DNA of 12,563 nucleotides from CAYQAJ01 sp964415245 (GCA_964415245.1 CAYQAJ010000143.1:1-12563); one strand, 5' to 3'; positions 1 to 7,815 are shown, counted from the first letter of the stretch. The notes: generated from the sequence alone by a model not told the origin. A program made the numbers and translations.

Positions 1-56
1 GGCTAAGGCAGCGGATTGCAAATCCGCCATCGTGGGTTCGACTCCCACCGGCGCCT
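1..56 (+). tRNA. tRNA-Cys (GCA), 5' part outside the window
   Basis: This is the 3' portion of a cysteine tRNA. The anticodon arm is visible as GCGGA (11-15), loop TTGCAAA (16-22) and TCCGC (23-27), with anticodon GCA at 18-20. It is followed by a four-base variable loop, a T arm GTGGG/TTCGACT/CCCAC (32-48), the acceptor 3' strand CGGCGCC (49-55) and U at the discriminator position (56), the known identity base of tRNA-Cys. CCA is not encoded. The acceptor 5' strand and part of the D arm lie before base 1. Confidence 0.93.
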
Positions 57-129
57 CTCTCGTAAGCGTCGCACGCTGCTTTGCTCGGGCGGTTCGCCGA
101 ACCGGGCTCCTTCTTGTCGCATATTCCCC

Positions 130-1713
130 GTGCCTGACTCCTTCGACGTCGCCGTGCGCGGCGGCGATATTATTGATGGCAGCGGCAAGCCGCGGTTTCG
201 CAGCGATGTGGGGATTCGCGGCGACCGCATCGTCGCAATCGGCTCGCTCGACCAAGCACAGGCCCGCGTCAGCATCGACGCCGCGGGCAAGGTTGTTGCG
301 CCCGGCTTCCTCGACGTGCACAACCACTCCGACGGCTGGCTGCTGAAGCGGCCCCATCTCACGCCTAAGACCACGCAGGGCTTCACAACCGAAGTGCTCA
401 TGGCCGACGGCATCTCGTACGCGCCCGTCAGCCCCGACACCGCGCAGGAATGGATTTACTACCTGCGGGGGCTGAACGCACTCGAACCGGGCGACTACCG
501 CGGTTGGGAGAGCTTGGCCGACTACATGTCGCTGTTGGACGGCCGTAGTGTTCACAACACGATGACCCACGTGCCGTACGCCAACGTGCGAGCGCTGGCG
601 TGCGGATGGCGGCGCGGCGGGCCCGACGATTTCCAATCGCGGCAGATTCTGGCCGACGTACGGTTGGGGATGGAGCAGGGGGCCGTCGGCCTTTCGACTG
701 GGCTCGATTACATCGCCCAGTGTTTCGCCACCACCGACGAGCTGGTCGCCGCGTGCCGGGCGATCGCGCCGTTCGGTGGGCTATACGTCACGCATATTCG
801 CTACAAGGCGGAACTCATGCCCGCCCTGCGCGAAGCAGTCGAGATCGGCCGCCGGGCAGGCGTCGCGGTACACGTGTCGCACCTGAAAGGCTCGACGCCG
901 CAAATTGTCGAACAGGTGCTCGCTTTTCTCCACAACGAAGCGAGTCGCGAAGTCGACTTCTCGTTCGACGTGTACCCGTACCAGTCGGGCTCCACCATGC
1001 TCAGCGCGTTGCTCCCGTATGAAGTGTGGGAAGAAGGACCGACCCGGGCGGCCGAGCGTCTGCGCGACCCCGTGATTCTGCGGCGATTCGCCCAGGGGCT
1101 GCGAACGTACAAAGCCCCGCTGGATCGCGTTCGATTGGCGTGGCTGGCCGGCAAAGCCGACAAACGCCACCAAGGCAAACCGGTGCTGGAGTACGCGAAG
1201 GAAATGGGCGCCTCGGTCGAAGACGCCCTTATCGCGCTGCTTTTGAAAGAAGACCTGGCCGTGCTCATGGTAGTCGACGAGGGGGACGACGCCCTGGTCC
1301 GCCCGCTCCTCCAGCACGACCTCTACATGATGGGAAGCGACGGCATCTACTTCGACGACGCCCCAGTACACCCGCGCGTGTACGGTTCGGCCGGCCGACT
1401 ATTGGGCCCGTGCGTGCGGCAGTGGAAGCTGTTCTCGCTCGAAGAAGCGGTACACAAACTCTCGGGCCGCCCGGCTCACCGCTTCGGCGCGCGAGGCCGC
1501 GGCATCCTCAAGGAAGGCAACTTCGCCGACGTGGTCGTGTTCGACGCCAAACGCATCACCGACCACGCCACCTACGCCCAACCGCACCGCCCGACCGAGG
1601 GAGTCGAGCACGTGCTGGTCAACGGCGTGCCCGTGATTCGCGATGCGAAACCCGTCGAGCCGTTGCCCAGCCCACTCCCCGGCCGCTGGCTGCGGTTCCA
1701 TCAGCCCGCGTGA
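130..1713 (+). CDS. N-acyl-D-amino-acid deacylase-like amidohydrolase
   Basis: A 527-residue metal-dependent amidohydrolase of the D-aminoacylase type, predicted to hydrolyse N-acyl-D-amino acids or related amides in the cytoplasm. The N-terminal beta-sandwich (FDVAVRGGDIIDGSG, 5-19) leads to the HxH motif HNHSD (64-68). THIR gives His222, VSHLKG gives His251 and GSDG gives Asp404, matching the family's metal ligands and catalytic Asp. The C-terminal EGNFADVVVFD is also typical. At the position where characterised D-aminoacylases have a metal-bridging Cys (NCG), this protein has Asp93 (ADG), so its exact substrate is uncertain. The reading frame is open from inside the tRNA gene. GTG at 130 is chosen because it directly precedes the first conserved strand and is the only plausible start downstream of the tRNA. 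No Shine-Dalgarno is visible. Subfamily assignment is an inference. Confidence 0.88.
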   Translation: MPDSFDVAVRGGDIIDGSGKPRFRSDVGIRGDRIVAIGSLDQAQARVSIDAAGKVVAPGFLDVHNHSDGWLLKRPHLTPKTTQGFTTEVLMADGISYAPVSPDTAQEWIYYLRGLNALEPGDYRGWESLADYMSLLDGRSVHNTMTHVPYANVRALACGWRRGGPDDFQSRQILADVRLGMEQGAVGLSTGLDYIAQCFATTDELVAACRAIAPFGGLYVTHIRYKAELMPALREAVEIGRRAGVAVHVSHLKGSTPQIVEQVLAFLHNEASREVDFSFDVYPYQSGSTMLSALLPYEVWEEGPTRAAERLRDPVILRRFAQGLRTYKAPLDRVRLAWLAGKADKRHQGKPVLEYAKEMGASVEDALIALLLKEDLAVLMVVDEGDDALVRPLLQHDLYMMGSDGIYFDDAPVHPRVYGSAGRLLGPCVRQWKLFSLEEAVHKLSGRPAHRFGARGRGILKEGNFADVVVFDAKRITDHATYAQPHRPTEGVEHVLVNGVPVIRDAKPVEPLPSPLPGRWLRFHQPA

Positions 1714-1727
1714 CCCCCGGCCCGCGC

Positions 1728-1767
1728 GACGCGGCGCAACTGCGTCTCCGGCAAGTGTCTCGCTTGC
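1728..1767. terminator. Weak hairpins between convergent genes
   Basis: The 81-base gap between the convergent amidohydrolase and propeller genes holds two short dyads: GACGC/GCGTC (1728-1732 with 1742-1746) and GCAAG/CTTGC with a seven-base loop (1751-1767). Neither is followed by a T-run, so a role as a bidirectional terminator is only a positional guess. Confidence 0.25.
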
Positions 1768-1794
1768 GTGCGAACGCCACGAACACTGCATCGG

Positions 1795-3192
1795 TCACTT
1801 CTCGCCAATACAGTACAGAAACCGATCGCTGCGCAAGAACAATTGCCCGTGGCTAATCGCGGGGGTCGCGTTGAAGATGCTGTCGTCGGACTCGATTCGA
1901 TTGTGCGCGAGCTGGCGGCATTCGGGACTCGCCTCGACAACGTACGTGCCGTTCTCGCGGCTTACGAAGTAAATCCGCTCGCCGACCAGTACGCCCGATG
2001 CGTATATTCGGCCCGGCTCCGGACGGAGGCGTTCCTGGTGGACCATCTCGCCGCTGCTGGCATCGAGGCAACAGACGATGCCCCCTTCCGACTGCGTCCA
2101 GTAGAGATGTCCCTTGTGCACGATGGGTGTGGCGATTTCGGATCCGCGATTGGCGGTCCAATTCACGTGCGAATCGGTGACGTCGCCCTTTCCACCGGGG
2201 CGAACGGCGGCGGCGCGCTGATAACCGAGTAAGTACACGACGCCGTCCGATGCGACCGGGCTAGGGCAAAGGTAGTTCTTGAGGATGTTGCACTGCCACA
2301 GCGCCTCGCCGCTGCGCGGATCGACGGCGGCAACCTTTCCCGCGGGATCGCCCGCCGAATGGTGAAACACCAGCTCGGACCGGCCGTCGACTTCCACCAA
2401 CAGCGGCGTGCTCCACGAATCGCCGTCGCCGGTCGAATAGCGCCACACTTCCTCGCCCGTGCTCTTATCCAGGGCGATTATTGCGTGGGCATCCGGGTCG
2501 GCATGCACGATGACCAGATTCTCGAACAGCACGGGCGACGAAGCGGAGCCCCAGGTGTGCCCGCCGCCGCCGATTGGCGTGTGCCACCGCCGCTTGCCCG
2601 CGTGATCGTAGGCCACCACGCCGCCGCGGCCGAGATACACGTAAACGCCGCTCTCGTCGGCGACGGGAGTGCTGCTGGCGTAACCATGAAGGATCAGGAA
2701 TTCGGACAGGGGGTGCTCGGCCACGTCGCCCGACGGCTCGTCGGCCTTCCATCGCAAGTCGCCGCTCGTGCGATCGACACAAACAAGGTGCCGCACGAGC
2801 TTCGACATGTTGGCGGGCGGATCGCCGGCCTCCAGCCCGTAGCAGCTATACGCGGTGACGTAGACGTTGTCGCCCCACACGATCGGGCTCGAAGCGCCGC
2901 GCCCCGGCAACTCGCATTTCCAAACGATGTTCTTGGTGTCGCTCCACTCGAGCGGTATCGACTGGCAATCCGCAGGCGCCGCGCCCAGCCGATTCGGGCC
3001 GCGGAAGCAGGGCCAGTTATCGGCCGACTTCTCAGCGCGTGGTGCCTGTGCGCTAGTGCCGCAAGCGCCGAATACCAAGAGAATGAAGATCGCGGCGGCG
3101 TACTTAGCCGAGTTGGCCGTCCGCGTCGGAGGGGATGAGCGTTTTCTCACACTTGCCGACCGACCCAATCGTTTCCAAAAGCAATTTCGCAT
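1795..3192 (-). CDS. Exported PQQ-like beta-propeller repeat protein
   Basis: A 465-residue envelope protein with a PQQ-like (BamB/quinoprotein type) beta-propeller. The WPCFRGPN signature (60-67) followed by SDTKNIVWKCELPGRG is a hallmark of a large planctomycete family. Blade motifs of the D-x-x-[ST]-G-x-x-x-W kind recur, such as DRTSGDLRW (140-148), DKSTGEEVW, DPRSGEALW and DASSGEMV. A basic 30-residue n-region precedes the hydrophobic stretch AAAIFILLVFGAC. Cys44 could be a weak lipobox Cys, and the AQA just after it is an alternative signal peptidase I site. The frame can start at TTG 3213, but ATG 3192 has AGGAGG ten bases upstream and is preferred. A sigma70-like promoter lies upstream. 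No PQQ-dehydrogenase active site was recognised, so a scaffold or binding role is more likely than an enzyme. The exact function is unknown. Confidence 0.9.
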   Translation of the reverse strand: MRNCFWKRLGRSASVRKRSSPPTRTANSAKYAAAIFILLVFGACGTSAQAPRAEKSADNWPCFRGPNRLGAAPADCQSIPLEWSDTKNIVWKCELPGRGASSPIVWGDNVYVTAYSCYGLEAGDPPANMSKLVRHLVCVDRTSGDLRWKADEPSGDVAEHPLSEFLILHGYASSTPVADESGVYVYLGRGGVVAYDHAGKRRWHTPIGGGGHTWGSASSPVLFENLVIVHADPDAHAIIALDKSTGEEVWRYSTGDGDSWSTPLLVEVDGRSELVFHHSAGDPAGKVAAVDPRSGEALWQCNILKNYLCPSPVASDGVVYLLGYQRAAAVRPGGKGDVTDSHVNWTANRGSEIATPIVHKGHLYWTQSEGGIVCCLDASSGEMVHQERLRPEPGRIYASGVLVGERIYFVSRENGTYVVEASPECRQLAHNRIESDDSIFNATPAISHGQLFLRSDRFLYCIGEK

Positions 3193-3246
3193 CGGGTAGC
3201 CGCCTCCTCGCAATCAGGTTGCCCCCTGTGCCGGCCGGCAGCGTAC

Positions 3247-3274
3247 ATTGTACCGTAACACGTGAGACTCGCAA
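3247..3274 (-). promoter_or_regulatory. Sigma70-like promoter for the propeller gene
   Basis: Read on the minus strand, TTGCGA (3274-3269), a 16-base spacer and TACAAT (3252-3247) lie upstream of the ATG at 3192, implying a leader of about 48 bases. The AGGAGG ribosome site follows at about 3203-3208. The remainder of 3193-3449 holds no gene. Confidence 0.55.
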
Positions 3275-3420
3275 AAGAGAAACAGCTCGCGAGATTAGGA
3301 CGCATCGTGGTGAATCGCCGCACGGCAATCGAACAGGACCATCGCCCGCAAGTGGCGAGAGACTTCCGTGTCGGCGTGTTCGTCGACTCGCCTCCCTGTT
3401 TCAGTCCGAGTGCACTGACA

Positions 3421-3433
3421 GTGCCAGTGGCAC
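3421..3433. repeat. GTGCC-AGT-GGCAC palindrome after the barrel gene
   Basis: A perfect five-base-pair hairpin with a three-base loop, 16 bases past the stop codon of the minus-strand TPR/beta-barrel gene. It is preceded on that strand by a GCGC...GCGC dyad. No T-run follows. It could be a weak terminator or one copy of a short dispersed palindrome. The surrounding 3275-3420 shows no supportable gene. Confidence 0.35.
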
Positions 3434-3449
3434 GCGCTAACGCCGGCGC

Positions 3450-4829
3450 TCAGTACCGCAGAGTGGTAAAGAGCCCAGTCGTAAACCGGTCGGCGCGGAA
3501 GAGTTCGTTGCCCGAGTCGAACTTGTCGTACGTGAAGATGCCCGAGATCGACCAGTTCTCGGTGATGGTCTTGCGCAGCTCTGTGCTGGCGTGCCACACG
3601 TTTTCGTTGCGCGAGGGAGTGAGCTCGAAGTCGTAGTAGTCGCGGTAGCCCCAGCCGAGCTGCACGCCCAGGTCGCATCCCCAGGGTAGGGGAGTGTCGC
3701 TGCGGCCGTATACGAACACGCCCCGATAGCGGAACGTGCTCCCCTCCACGTCGGCCCACTGCAAATTGCCGCCGATTTCGATCGTGCCGGGCCACAGGAC
3801 AACCGGCCGCGCCGCCGCCAGGCGGAGCGTGTAGGTCCAGCCGTCGAGCGACGTGAAGCTGGCGTCGGTGCCGTCGTCGCGAAAGTCGGTGAAGCCCAGG
3901 TCGAAACTGCCAAGCCACGCGCAGGCATTATCGGTCACGGCCAACAGCGACGTTTCCACGCTGTGCCGCGTGCCGAGCGTTTCACCGCCGAACGCATCGA
4001 ACGAAAAGTCGTATTCGATGCGGGGCGCCAGCTCGCCCCAGGACGTGGCGACCGATCGCTCCAGGAAAATGCCGGGCTGATAATGTTCTAGGTTGAACTG
4101 GTCGGCACTGGGTTCGTTGAGCGTGAAGTAGCCGGCGAAGAGCGCTCCGAATTTTCCCGATTCGCTGACCGGCGCCCAGTATGCCACGTCGGGCACGAAA
4201 TAACCCTGGAAGCTGTCTCGATCGGAGCTGCTCAGCTCGCGGCTGATCGGCGCCAGCTCGACGTTGCTGTTGTACAGGGCGCCCAGCTCGAAGCGCACGT
4301 TGCAGCAGTCGGGCGAAATGTCCAGGTACCGCAAGTAGCCGGGCTGGCGTGTCTCCGGCAAATTGGGAGCGCCACCGGCCGGTTGTGCGGGCGCAAGGTC
4401 GGCGAGCTGCGCTGTGGCCCACGTGGCGTAATCGCTCTCCGGCGCGAGCGCCACGGCGCGGTTCAAGTGGTCGGCCGCCTCGTCGCGGCGATTCATACGC
4501 AGCAGCGCTTGGGCCAGGTCGTATTGAGCTGACGCCGCGTCGGGGTCGAGTCGCGTCGACCGTTCGAGTGCATCGAGGGCGCCCTCAGCATCGCCGCGAT
4601 CCAGCAGCAGCTTGCCCAACAGCCGCCACGAAACGGCGTCGTCGGGCCGCTCGGCGACGCGGCGGCGAATGGTTACCTCTAGGCTGTCGGCGGGAGGCGG
4701 CTGGCCCGCTACCGGCGATGCGATTGCATGCCCGCAGCACACCGCTACTAGCGATGCGCGCAAAAGTTTCGCCAGGCTCACCCGTCCGACGGGGGGCGAG
4801 CGGCCGATTGCTATCCGACGGGCGCTCAT
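3450..4829 (-). CDS. TPR domain plus outer-membrane beta-barrel protein
   Basis: A 459-residue exported protein. A basic n-region and hydrophobic segment (about 22-42, ending PVAG) form a signal peptide. Two TPR units follow: DDAVSWRLLGKLLLDRGD... (64-97) and DAASAQYDLAQALLRMNRR... (98-131). From about residue 185 to the end there are alternating amphipathic strands rich in Tyr, Trp and Gly, such as FELGALYNSN, YFTLNEP and GVQLGWGYRDYYDF. The protein ends in TLRY, an aromatic C-terminus typical of barrels inserted by BAM. This architecture (periplasmic TPRs before a barrel) resembles Slam/DUF560-like proteins, but homology is not established. TTG 4892 could extend the frame, but it lies at or upstream of the predicted transcription start, so ATG 4829 is used. 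The ribosome site is weak. Substrate or partner is unknown. Confidence 0.82.
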   Translation of the reverse strand: MSARRIAIGRSPPVGRVSLAKLLRASLVAVCCGHAIASPVAGQPPPADSLEVTIRRRVAERPDDAVSWRLLGKLLLDRGDAEGALDALERSTRLDPDAASAQYDLAQALLRMNRRDEAADHLNRAVALAPESDYATWATAQLADLAPAQPAGGAPNLPETRQPGYLRYLDISPDCCNVRFELGALYNSNVELAPISRELSSSDRDSFQGYFVPDVAYWAPVSESGKFGALFAGYFTLNEPSADQFNLEHYQPGIFLERSVATSWGELAPRIEYDFSFDAFGGETLGTRHSVETSLLAVTDNACAWLGSFDLGFTDFRDDGTDASFTSLDGWTYTLRLAAARPVVLWPGTIEIGGNLQWADVEGSTFRYRGVFVYGRSDTPLPWGCDLGVQLGWGYRDYYDFELTPSRNENVWHASTELRKTITENWSISGIFTYDKFDSGNELFRADRFTTGLFTTLRY

Positions 4830-4892
4830 GCGACTCAAGAACAAGGGCAAGAAATGCCGTTTATGAGGAAAGGGCAAAGAAAAAACCGCCAA

Positions 4893-4921
4893 CTTGTATC
4901 AGTGCGCGACCCAAGCGTCAA
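4893..4921 (-). promoter_or_regulatory. Sigma70-like promoter for the TPR/barrel gene
   Basis: On the minus strand, TTGACG (4921-4916) is followed by a 17-base spacer and TACAAG (4898-4893). The implied start is near 4886, about 57 bases before ATG 4829. This argues against initiation at TTG 4892. Confidence 0.55.
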
Positions 4922-4948
4922 CGCCGCGGGAGAGGTAGGTCCGAGTTG

Positions 4949-5030
4949 GTAGGTCCCGCTTGCCGAGCGGGACCTTGGCCGCCGCGCCCGTGACAGCACC
5001 GCGAGGTCCCGCCCGGCAGACGGGACCTAC
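4949..5030. repeat. Inverted pair of hairpin repeats (REP/BIME-like)
   Basis: Two related hairpins face each other. Copy A (4949-4975) has arms GGTCCCGCT/AGCGGGACC around TGCCG. Copy B (5003-5030), read on the other strand, has the same GTAGGTCCCG start, a CTGCCG-type loop and a CGGGACCT end. The whole unit therefore begins GTAGGTCCCG and ends CGGGACCTAC. A partial tandem copy of the left end (GGTAGGTCC, 4934-4942) lies just outside. The arrangement resembles paired REP elements. It sits in the divergent promoter region, so it is not placed as a terminator. Confidence 0.75.
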
Positions 5031-5041
5031 TTAGGCTGACC

Positions 5042-5070
5042 TTGACCGCGGTTGGCAGAACGGGCATCGT
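5042..5070 (+). promoter_or_regulatory. Possible promoter for the exported repeat protein
   Basis: TTGACC (5042-5047) is followed after 17 bases by CATCGT (5065-5070), a poor -10. The -35 match and the position 57 bases before ATG 5128 are the only support. Confidence 0.3.
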
Positions 5071-5127
5071 TCGCGATCCGAAAATGGGGGTTTGTTCGCT
5101 CTCCGCTTGGAAGCAGGAGCAATAGAT

Positions 5128-6204
5128 ATGAAGCGCATGCACTGCGTCGTGGTGGGATTCACGTTCGCCTGTGGTTGGGCGTCGCTGGCGATGGCCGCGC
5201 CGCCGGGCGATCTCGCTCTTCCAGCGGCCGCATCGCATGGCCGGCTCAACTCGACTGTGGCCGGCGATCATCTGGGCGACGTGGCCGCCAGCCGCGCCGT
5301 ATCGGCAGTGTCGAGTGACCGGTTAGGCGATATTGCCGCCAGTCGAGCTGCAACGGCCGAGTCGCGGTTGAGCGAAGTGGCCGCGATCCGGCAGGCGAGC
5401 CAGGCGTCGCGCGCGGCCGGTCTCACAAGCCGTGCGGCGGAAGCGGCCTCGCATCGCGACGGCGCGGGCAACAGCAGCCTGGGACAAGCACAACGATTCC
5501 AGCACGGCGGCGACCTGGCGAACCCGCTTCGCGGCCGTTCGGCCGATGCACAGGATGGCGGCCTTCGTCACGATGGTCAGCAAACGGCGGCCGCCGCTCA
5601 ACTGCGACGAGGACAGTCGCAAGCATTTTCCATTGGCCCCCCGATCAATCCGCACGAGACGTCGCTGCGGCAGCAGCTTGCTTCCATCGACCGCATGCGC
5701 GATGAGGCGGTCACTCGCGGCGACGCGCGTTTGTTGGAGCGGGCCGATATGCTCGAACAGGCAGCCCGCGATCGTTTTGCCCAATTCGAGAGCTCGGGCC
5801 TGAATCAGGACCACGTGGCCCGCGAAGGCCGCGAACCTCGCTTCACCCAAAGCTCGCTCGAAATCACCGAACCGCTCGGTCCCGGCTTTGGCAGACAAAC
5901 GGCCATGGAAGCCCGAGCCGATGGCCGCGCGTTCGGCCAGCGCAACGCCGAGATCGCTCGCGCGCGCCAAGGGAACGAGCCGTTCGCCAATCTGCCGACG
6001 TTCGACGAACCAGTCGGCCCCGGCTACGGCCGCCTGACCGCCAACGACGCCCGCCAGGGACTCCACCGGCTGCCGAGCACGACCGACGACGACACGATCG
6101 AACCCGATCCGACAGAGCCCGTCGGAATCAATCCGGTCGAACCAGTGCTGCCCGATCCGAATGATCCGATCGAGTCGCTTGAGTTTGAGCCATCTGTGCC
6201 GTAG
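5128..6204 (+). CDS. Exported repeat protein of unknown function
   Basis: A 358-residue protein not recognised as any family. ATG 5128 is chosen over TTG 5092 because AGGAG (5115-5119) lies eight bases before it and a clean signal peptide follows, with cleavage expected after AMA (about 21-23). The mature N-terminus holds degenerate 16-17-residue repeats: DHLGDVAASRAVS (47-), DRLGDIAASRAAT (64-) and RLSEVAAIRQASQ (80-), likely helical. A middle region with charged heptad-like stretches (SLRQQLASIDRMRDEA, LLERADMLEQAARDRF) may form a coiled coil. Two copies of E-P-[LV]-G-P-G-[FY]-G-R-x-T-A-x-[ED]-A-R begin at 248 and 294. The tail is acidic and proline-rich (DPTEPV, DPNDP). It is transcribed divergently from the TPR/barrel gene, and a strong hairpin follows its stop. 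A structural or cell-envelope role is plausible but unproven. Confidence 0.82.
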   Translation: MKRMHCVVVGFTFACGWASLAMAAPPGDLALPAAASHGRLNSTVAGDHLGDVAASRAVSAVSSDRLGDIAASRAATAESRLSEVAAIRQASQASRAAGLTSRAAEAASHRDGAGNSSLGQAQRFQHGGDLANPLRGRSADAQDGGLRHDGQQTAAAAQLRRGQSQAFSIGPPINPHETSLRQQLASIDRMRDEAVTRGDARLLERADMLEQAARDRFAQFESSGLNQDHVAREGREPRFTQSSLEITEPLGPGFGRQTAMEARADGRAFGQRNAEIARARQGNEPFANLPTFDEPVGPGYGRLTANDARQGLHRLPSTTDDDTIEPDPTEPVGINPVEPVLPDPNDPIESLEFEPSVP

Positions 6205-6250
6205 TCGCGAAAGCAAGCCGAGGACGGCGCGACTCTTACCGCTAACCATC

Positions 6251-6280
6251 AACGACCGCGGCCAACCCGCCGCGGTTGTT
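6251..6280 (+). terminator. Terminator hairpin after the exported repeat protein
   Basis: The arms AACGACCGCGGC (6251-6262) and GCCGCGGTTGTT (6269-6280) pair over 12 positions with one G-U, around the six-base loop CAACCC. The right arm ends in TTGTT and runs into TGTTG, so the U-tract is short. It lies 46 bases after the stop codon at 6204, in the plus direction before argG. Confidence 0.6.
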
Positions 6281-6319
6281 TGTTGCGCGGCGCTTGCGCG
6301 AACCCGCTCGCCCGGCCGC

Positions 6320-6348
6320 TTGTCATCAACGCACAGGCCGGTGAGAAT
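6320..6348 (+). promoter_or_regulatory. Possible argG promoter
   Basis: TTGTCA (6320-6325) and GAGAAT (6343-6348) are separated by 17 bases, giving a leader of about 80 bases before ATG 6435. The -10 is only a partial match. No convincing arginine-repressor operator was seen in the leader. Confidence 0.35.
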
Positions 6349-6434
6349 TGGCGCGTCATTGGGGTTGTGCTGCGCGGAACTCCGATACCGCGCCGTCCGC
6401 ACTCTCAGAGTCGACTCGCGAAAGGGAATCCCCC

Positions 6435-7649
6435 ATGCCTAGTTGCGTTCTGGCCTATTCGGGCGGGCTTGATACCTCGGTCATTCTGGGTTGGCTGATC
6501 GACGAAGGGTACGAGGTGCATGCCGTGTACGTCGATTTGGGGCAGCCGTGCGAGGATAAGGATGCGATTCTCGACAAGGCGCGCAACTGCGGGGCGGCGA
6601 GTGCGCGGGTGGTCGATGCCCGCGAGGAATTGTGCCGCGATTTTGCGTTTCCCGTCATGCAGTGGCAGGCCAAGTACGAGAGGCTGTATTTGCTCGGCAC
6701 GTCGATCGCGCGGCCGCTGATCGCCAAGGTGTGCCTGCAAGTGGCCCGCGAGGTGGGGGCCGCCTCCTATGCTCACGGCGCGACCGGCAAGGGGAACGAT
6801 CAGTGCCGCTTTCAGCTCGCGGCCGAGGCGCTCCAGGCCGACGTAAAGGTGATCGCCCCGTGGCGCATCGAAAAATTCCGCCAGCGGTTCCCCGGCCGCA
6901 GCGAGATGATCGACTACTGCCAAAAGCGGCAGATTCCGGTGAAGGCCACGGCGGCCCGTCCCTACAGCAGCGACGAGAACTGCCTGCACATCAGCTACGA
7001 GGCGGGCAAGCTCGAAGACCTGGCGGTCAATGGCGTCGAGCTGGTCGATTTCGGCATGACCGTTTCGCCGCAAGCCGCGCCCGACAAGGTGGAGCCGGTC
7101 ACCATCGGTTTCGAGTCGGGCGTGCCTTGCTCGATCGACGGCAAGCGGTTGAGCCCGTTGGCAATCGTGCAGCAGCTTAACGCGATCGGAGGGCGGAACG
7201 GCATCGGGCGGATCGACGTGGTCGAGAACCGCTTCGTGGGCATGAAGAGCCGCGGCGTGTACGAGGCGCCCGGCATGACGATTCTCTACCAGGCGCATTT
7301 GCTGTTGGAGCAGCTTACGCTCGACCGCGACCTGGTTCACCTGCGCGACCGGCTGGCGCCCGAGGTGGCGGAGCTGGTGTACTACGGCTTCTGGTATTCG
7401 CCGACATTCGATGCGCTGTTGGCGTTCATCCGGCAGGCGCAGCGCAACGTGACAGGCGAAGTGACGCTCAACCTGTACAAGGGGAACATGCAAGTGGCGA
7501 AGCGGTTGAGCCCATTCAGTCTGTACGACGAGGGCATCGCCACGATGGAAGGAGGCGGCTCGTACAACCAGAGCGATGCCGAGGGGTTCTTGCGCATCGC
7601 GGGCCTGCCGGGGCGAGTGCAGGCGAGGGTTACGCCACGTTCTTACTGA
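6435..7649 (+). CDS. argG: Argininosuccinate synthase
   Basis: A 404-residue cytoplasmic enzyme that joins citrulline and aspartate using ATP, the penultimate step of arginine synthesis (EC 6.3.4.5). The length is normal for the bacterial family of about 400 residues. The N-type ATP-pyrophosphatase motif AYSGGLDTSV is at 7-16. GATGKGNDQ (115-123), the SSDENCLHISYEAGKLED stretch, VENRFVGMKSRGVYE and YNQSDAEGF all match conserved ArgG blocks. The frame is open upstream, but ATG 6435 starts directly at the conserved first strand and has AGGGA (6423-6427) seven bases before it. It appears to be a single-gene unit: a terminator hairpin precedes it, and a convergent gene beyond a repeat element follows. 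No other arginine gene is in view. Confidence 0.97.
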   Translation: MPSCVLAYSGGLDTSVILGWLIDEGYEVHAVYVDLGQPCEDKDAILDKARNCGAASARVVDAREELCRDFAFPVMQWQAKYERLYLLGTSIARPLIAKVCLQVAREVGAASYAHGATGKGNDQCRFQLAAEALQADVKVIAPWRIEKFRQRFPGRSEMIDYCQKRQIPVKATAARPYSSDENCLHISYEAGKLEDLAVNGVELVDFGMTVSPQAAPDKVEPVTIGFESGVPCSIDGKRLSPLAIVQQLNAIGGRNGIGRIDVVENRFVGMKSRGVYEAPGMTILYQAHLLLEQLTLDRDLVHLRDRLAPEVAELVYYGFWYSPTFDALLAFIRQAQRNVTGEVTLNLYKGNMQVAKRLSPFSLYDEGIATMEGGGSYNQSDAEGFLRIAGLPGRVQARVTPRSY

Positions 7650-7678
7650 GGAAAATCGCGTGATGGAGTGGAGGCGGG

Positions 7679-7706
7679 TTTTCAGTTTTCAGTGTTCAGT
7701 TTTCAG
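7679..7706 (+). repeat. Four heptads TTTTCAG
   Basis: Tandem 7-mers TTTTCAG, TTTTCAG, TGTTCAG, TTTTCAG. This is one base off perfect over 28 bases. It overlaps the left terminal inverted repeat of the MITE-like element. Confidence 0.85.
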
Positions 7707-7787
7707 TCGGAGGAGGTTGGTCGTTAGTTGTCAGTTGCCGGTTCGGTGCCAGTTCTCGGCAAGACGCTCTGAATTATCGCGATCGGG

Positions 7788-7815
7788 CTGAAAGCTGACG
7801 GCTGAGAACTGACAG
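7788..7815 (+). repeat. Four heptads CTGANNN
   Basis: CTGAAAG, CTGACGG, CTGAGAA and CTGACAG run in strict seven-base register. CTGAAAA is the reverse complement of the TTTTCAG heptad at the left end, so the two arrays face each other within the element. Two more units (CCGAAAA, CTGAAAA) occur at 7868-7881. Confidence 0.8.

Noticed and set aside
16..129. N-terminal extension of the amidohydrolase frame beginning inside the tRNA gene
   Set aside because: The start overlaps the tRNA anticodon loop and the extension has no family similarity. GTG 130 begins at the conserved domain.
5323..6402. Minus-strand open frame opposite the exported repeat protein
   Set aside because: It is antisense, with no signal or motif. 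The plus frame has a ribosome site, a signal peptide and repeats.
6405..7493. Long minus-strand open frame (362 codons) opposite argG
   Set aside because: It is antisense to a certain gene and has no recognisable domain. High GC content produces such shadow frames.
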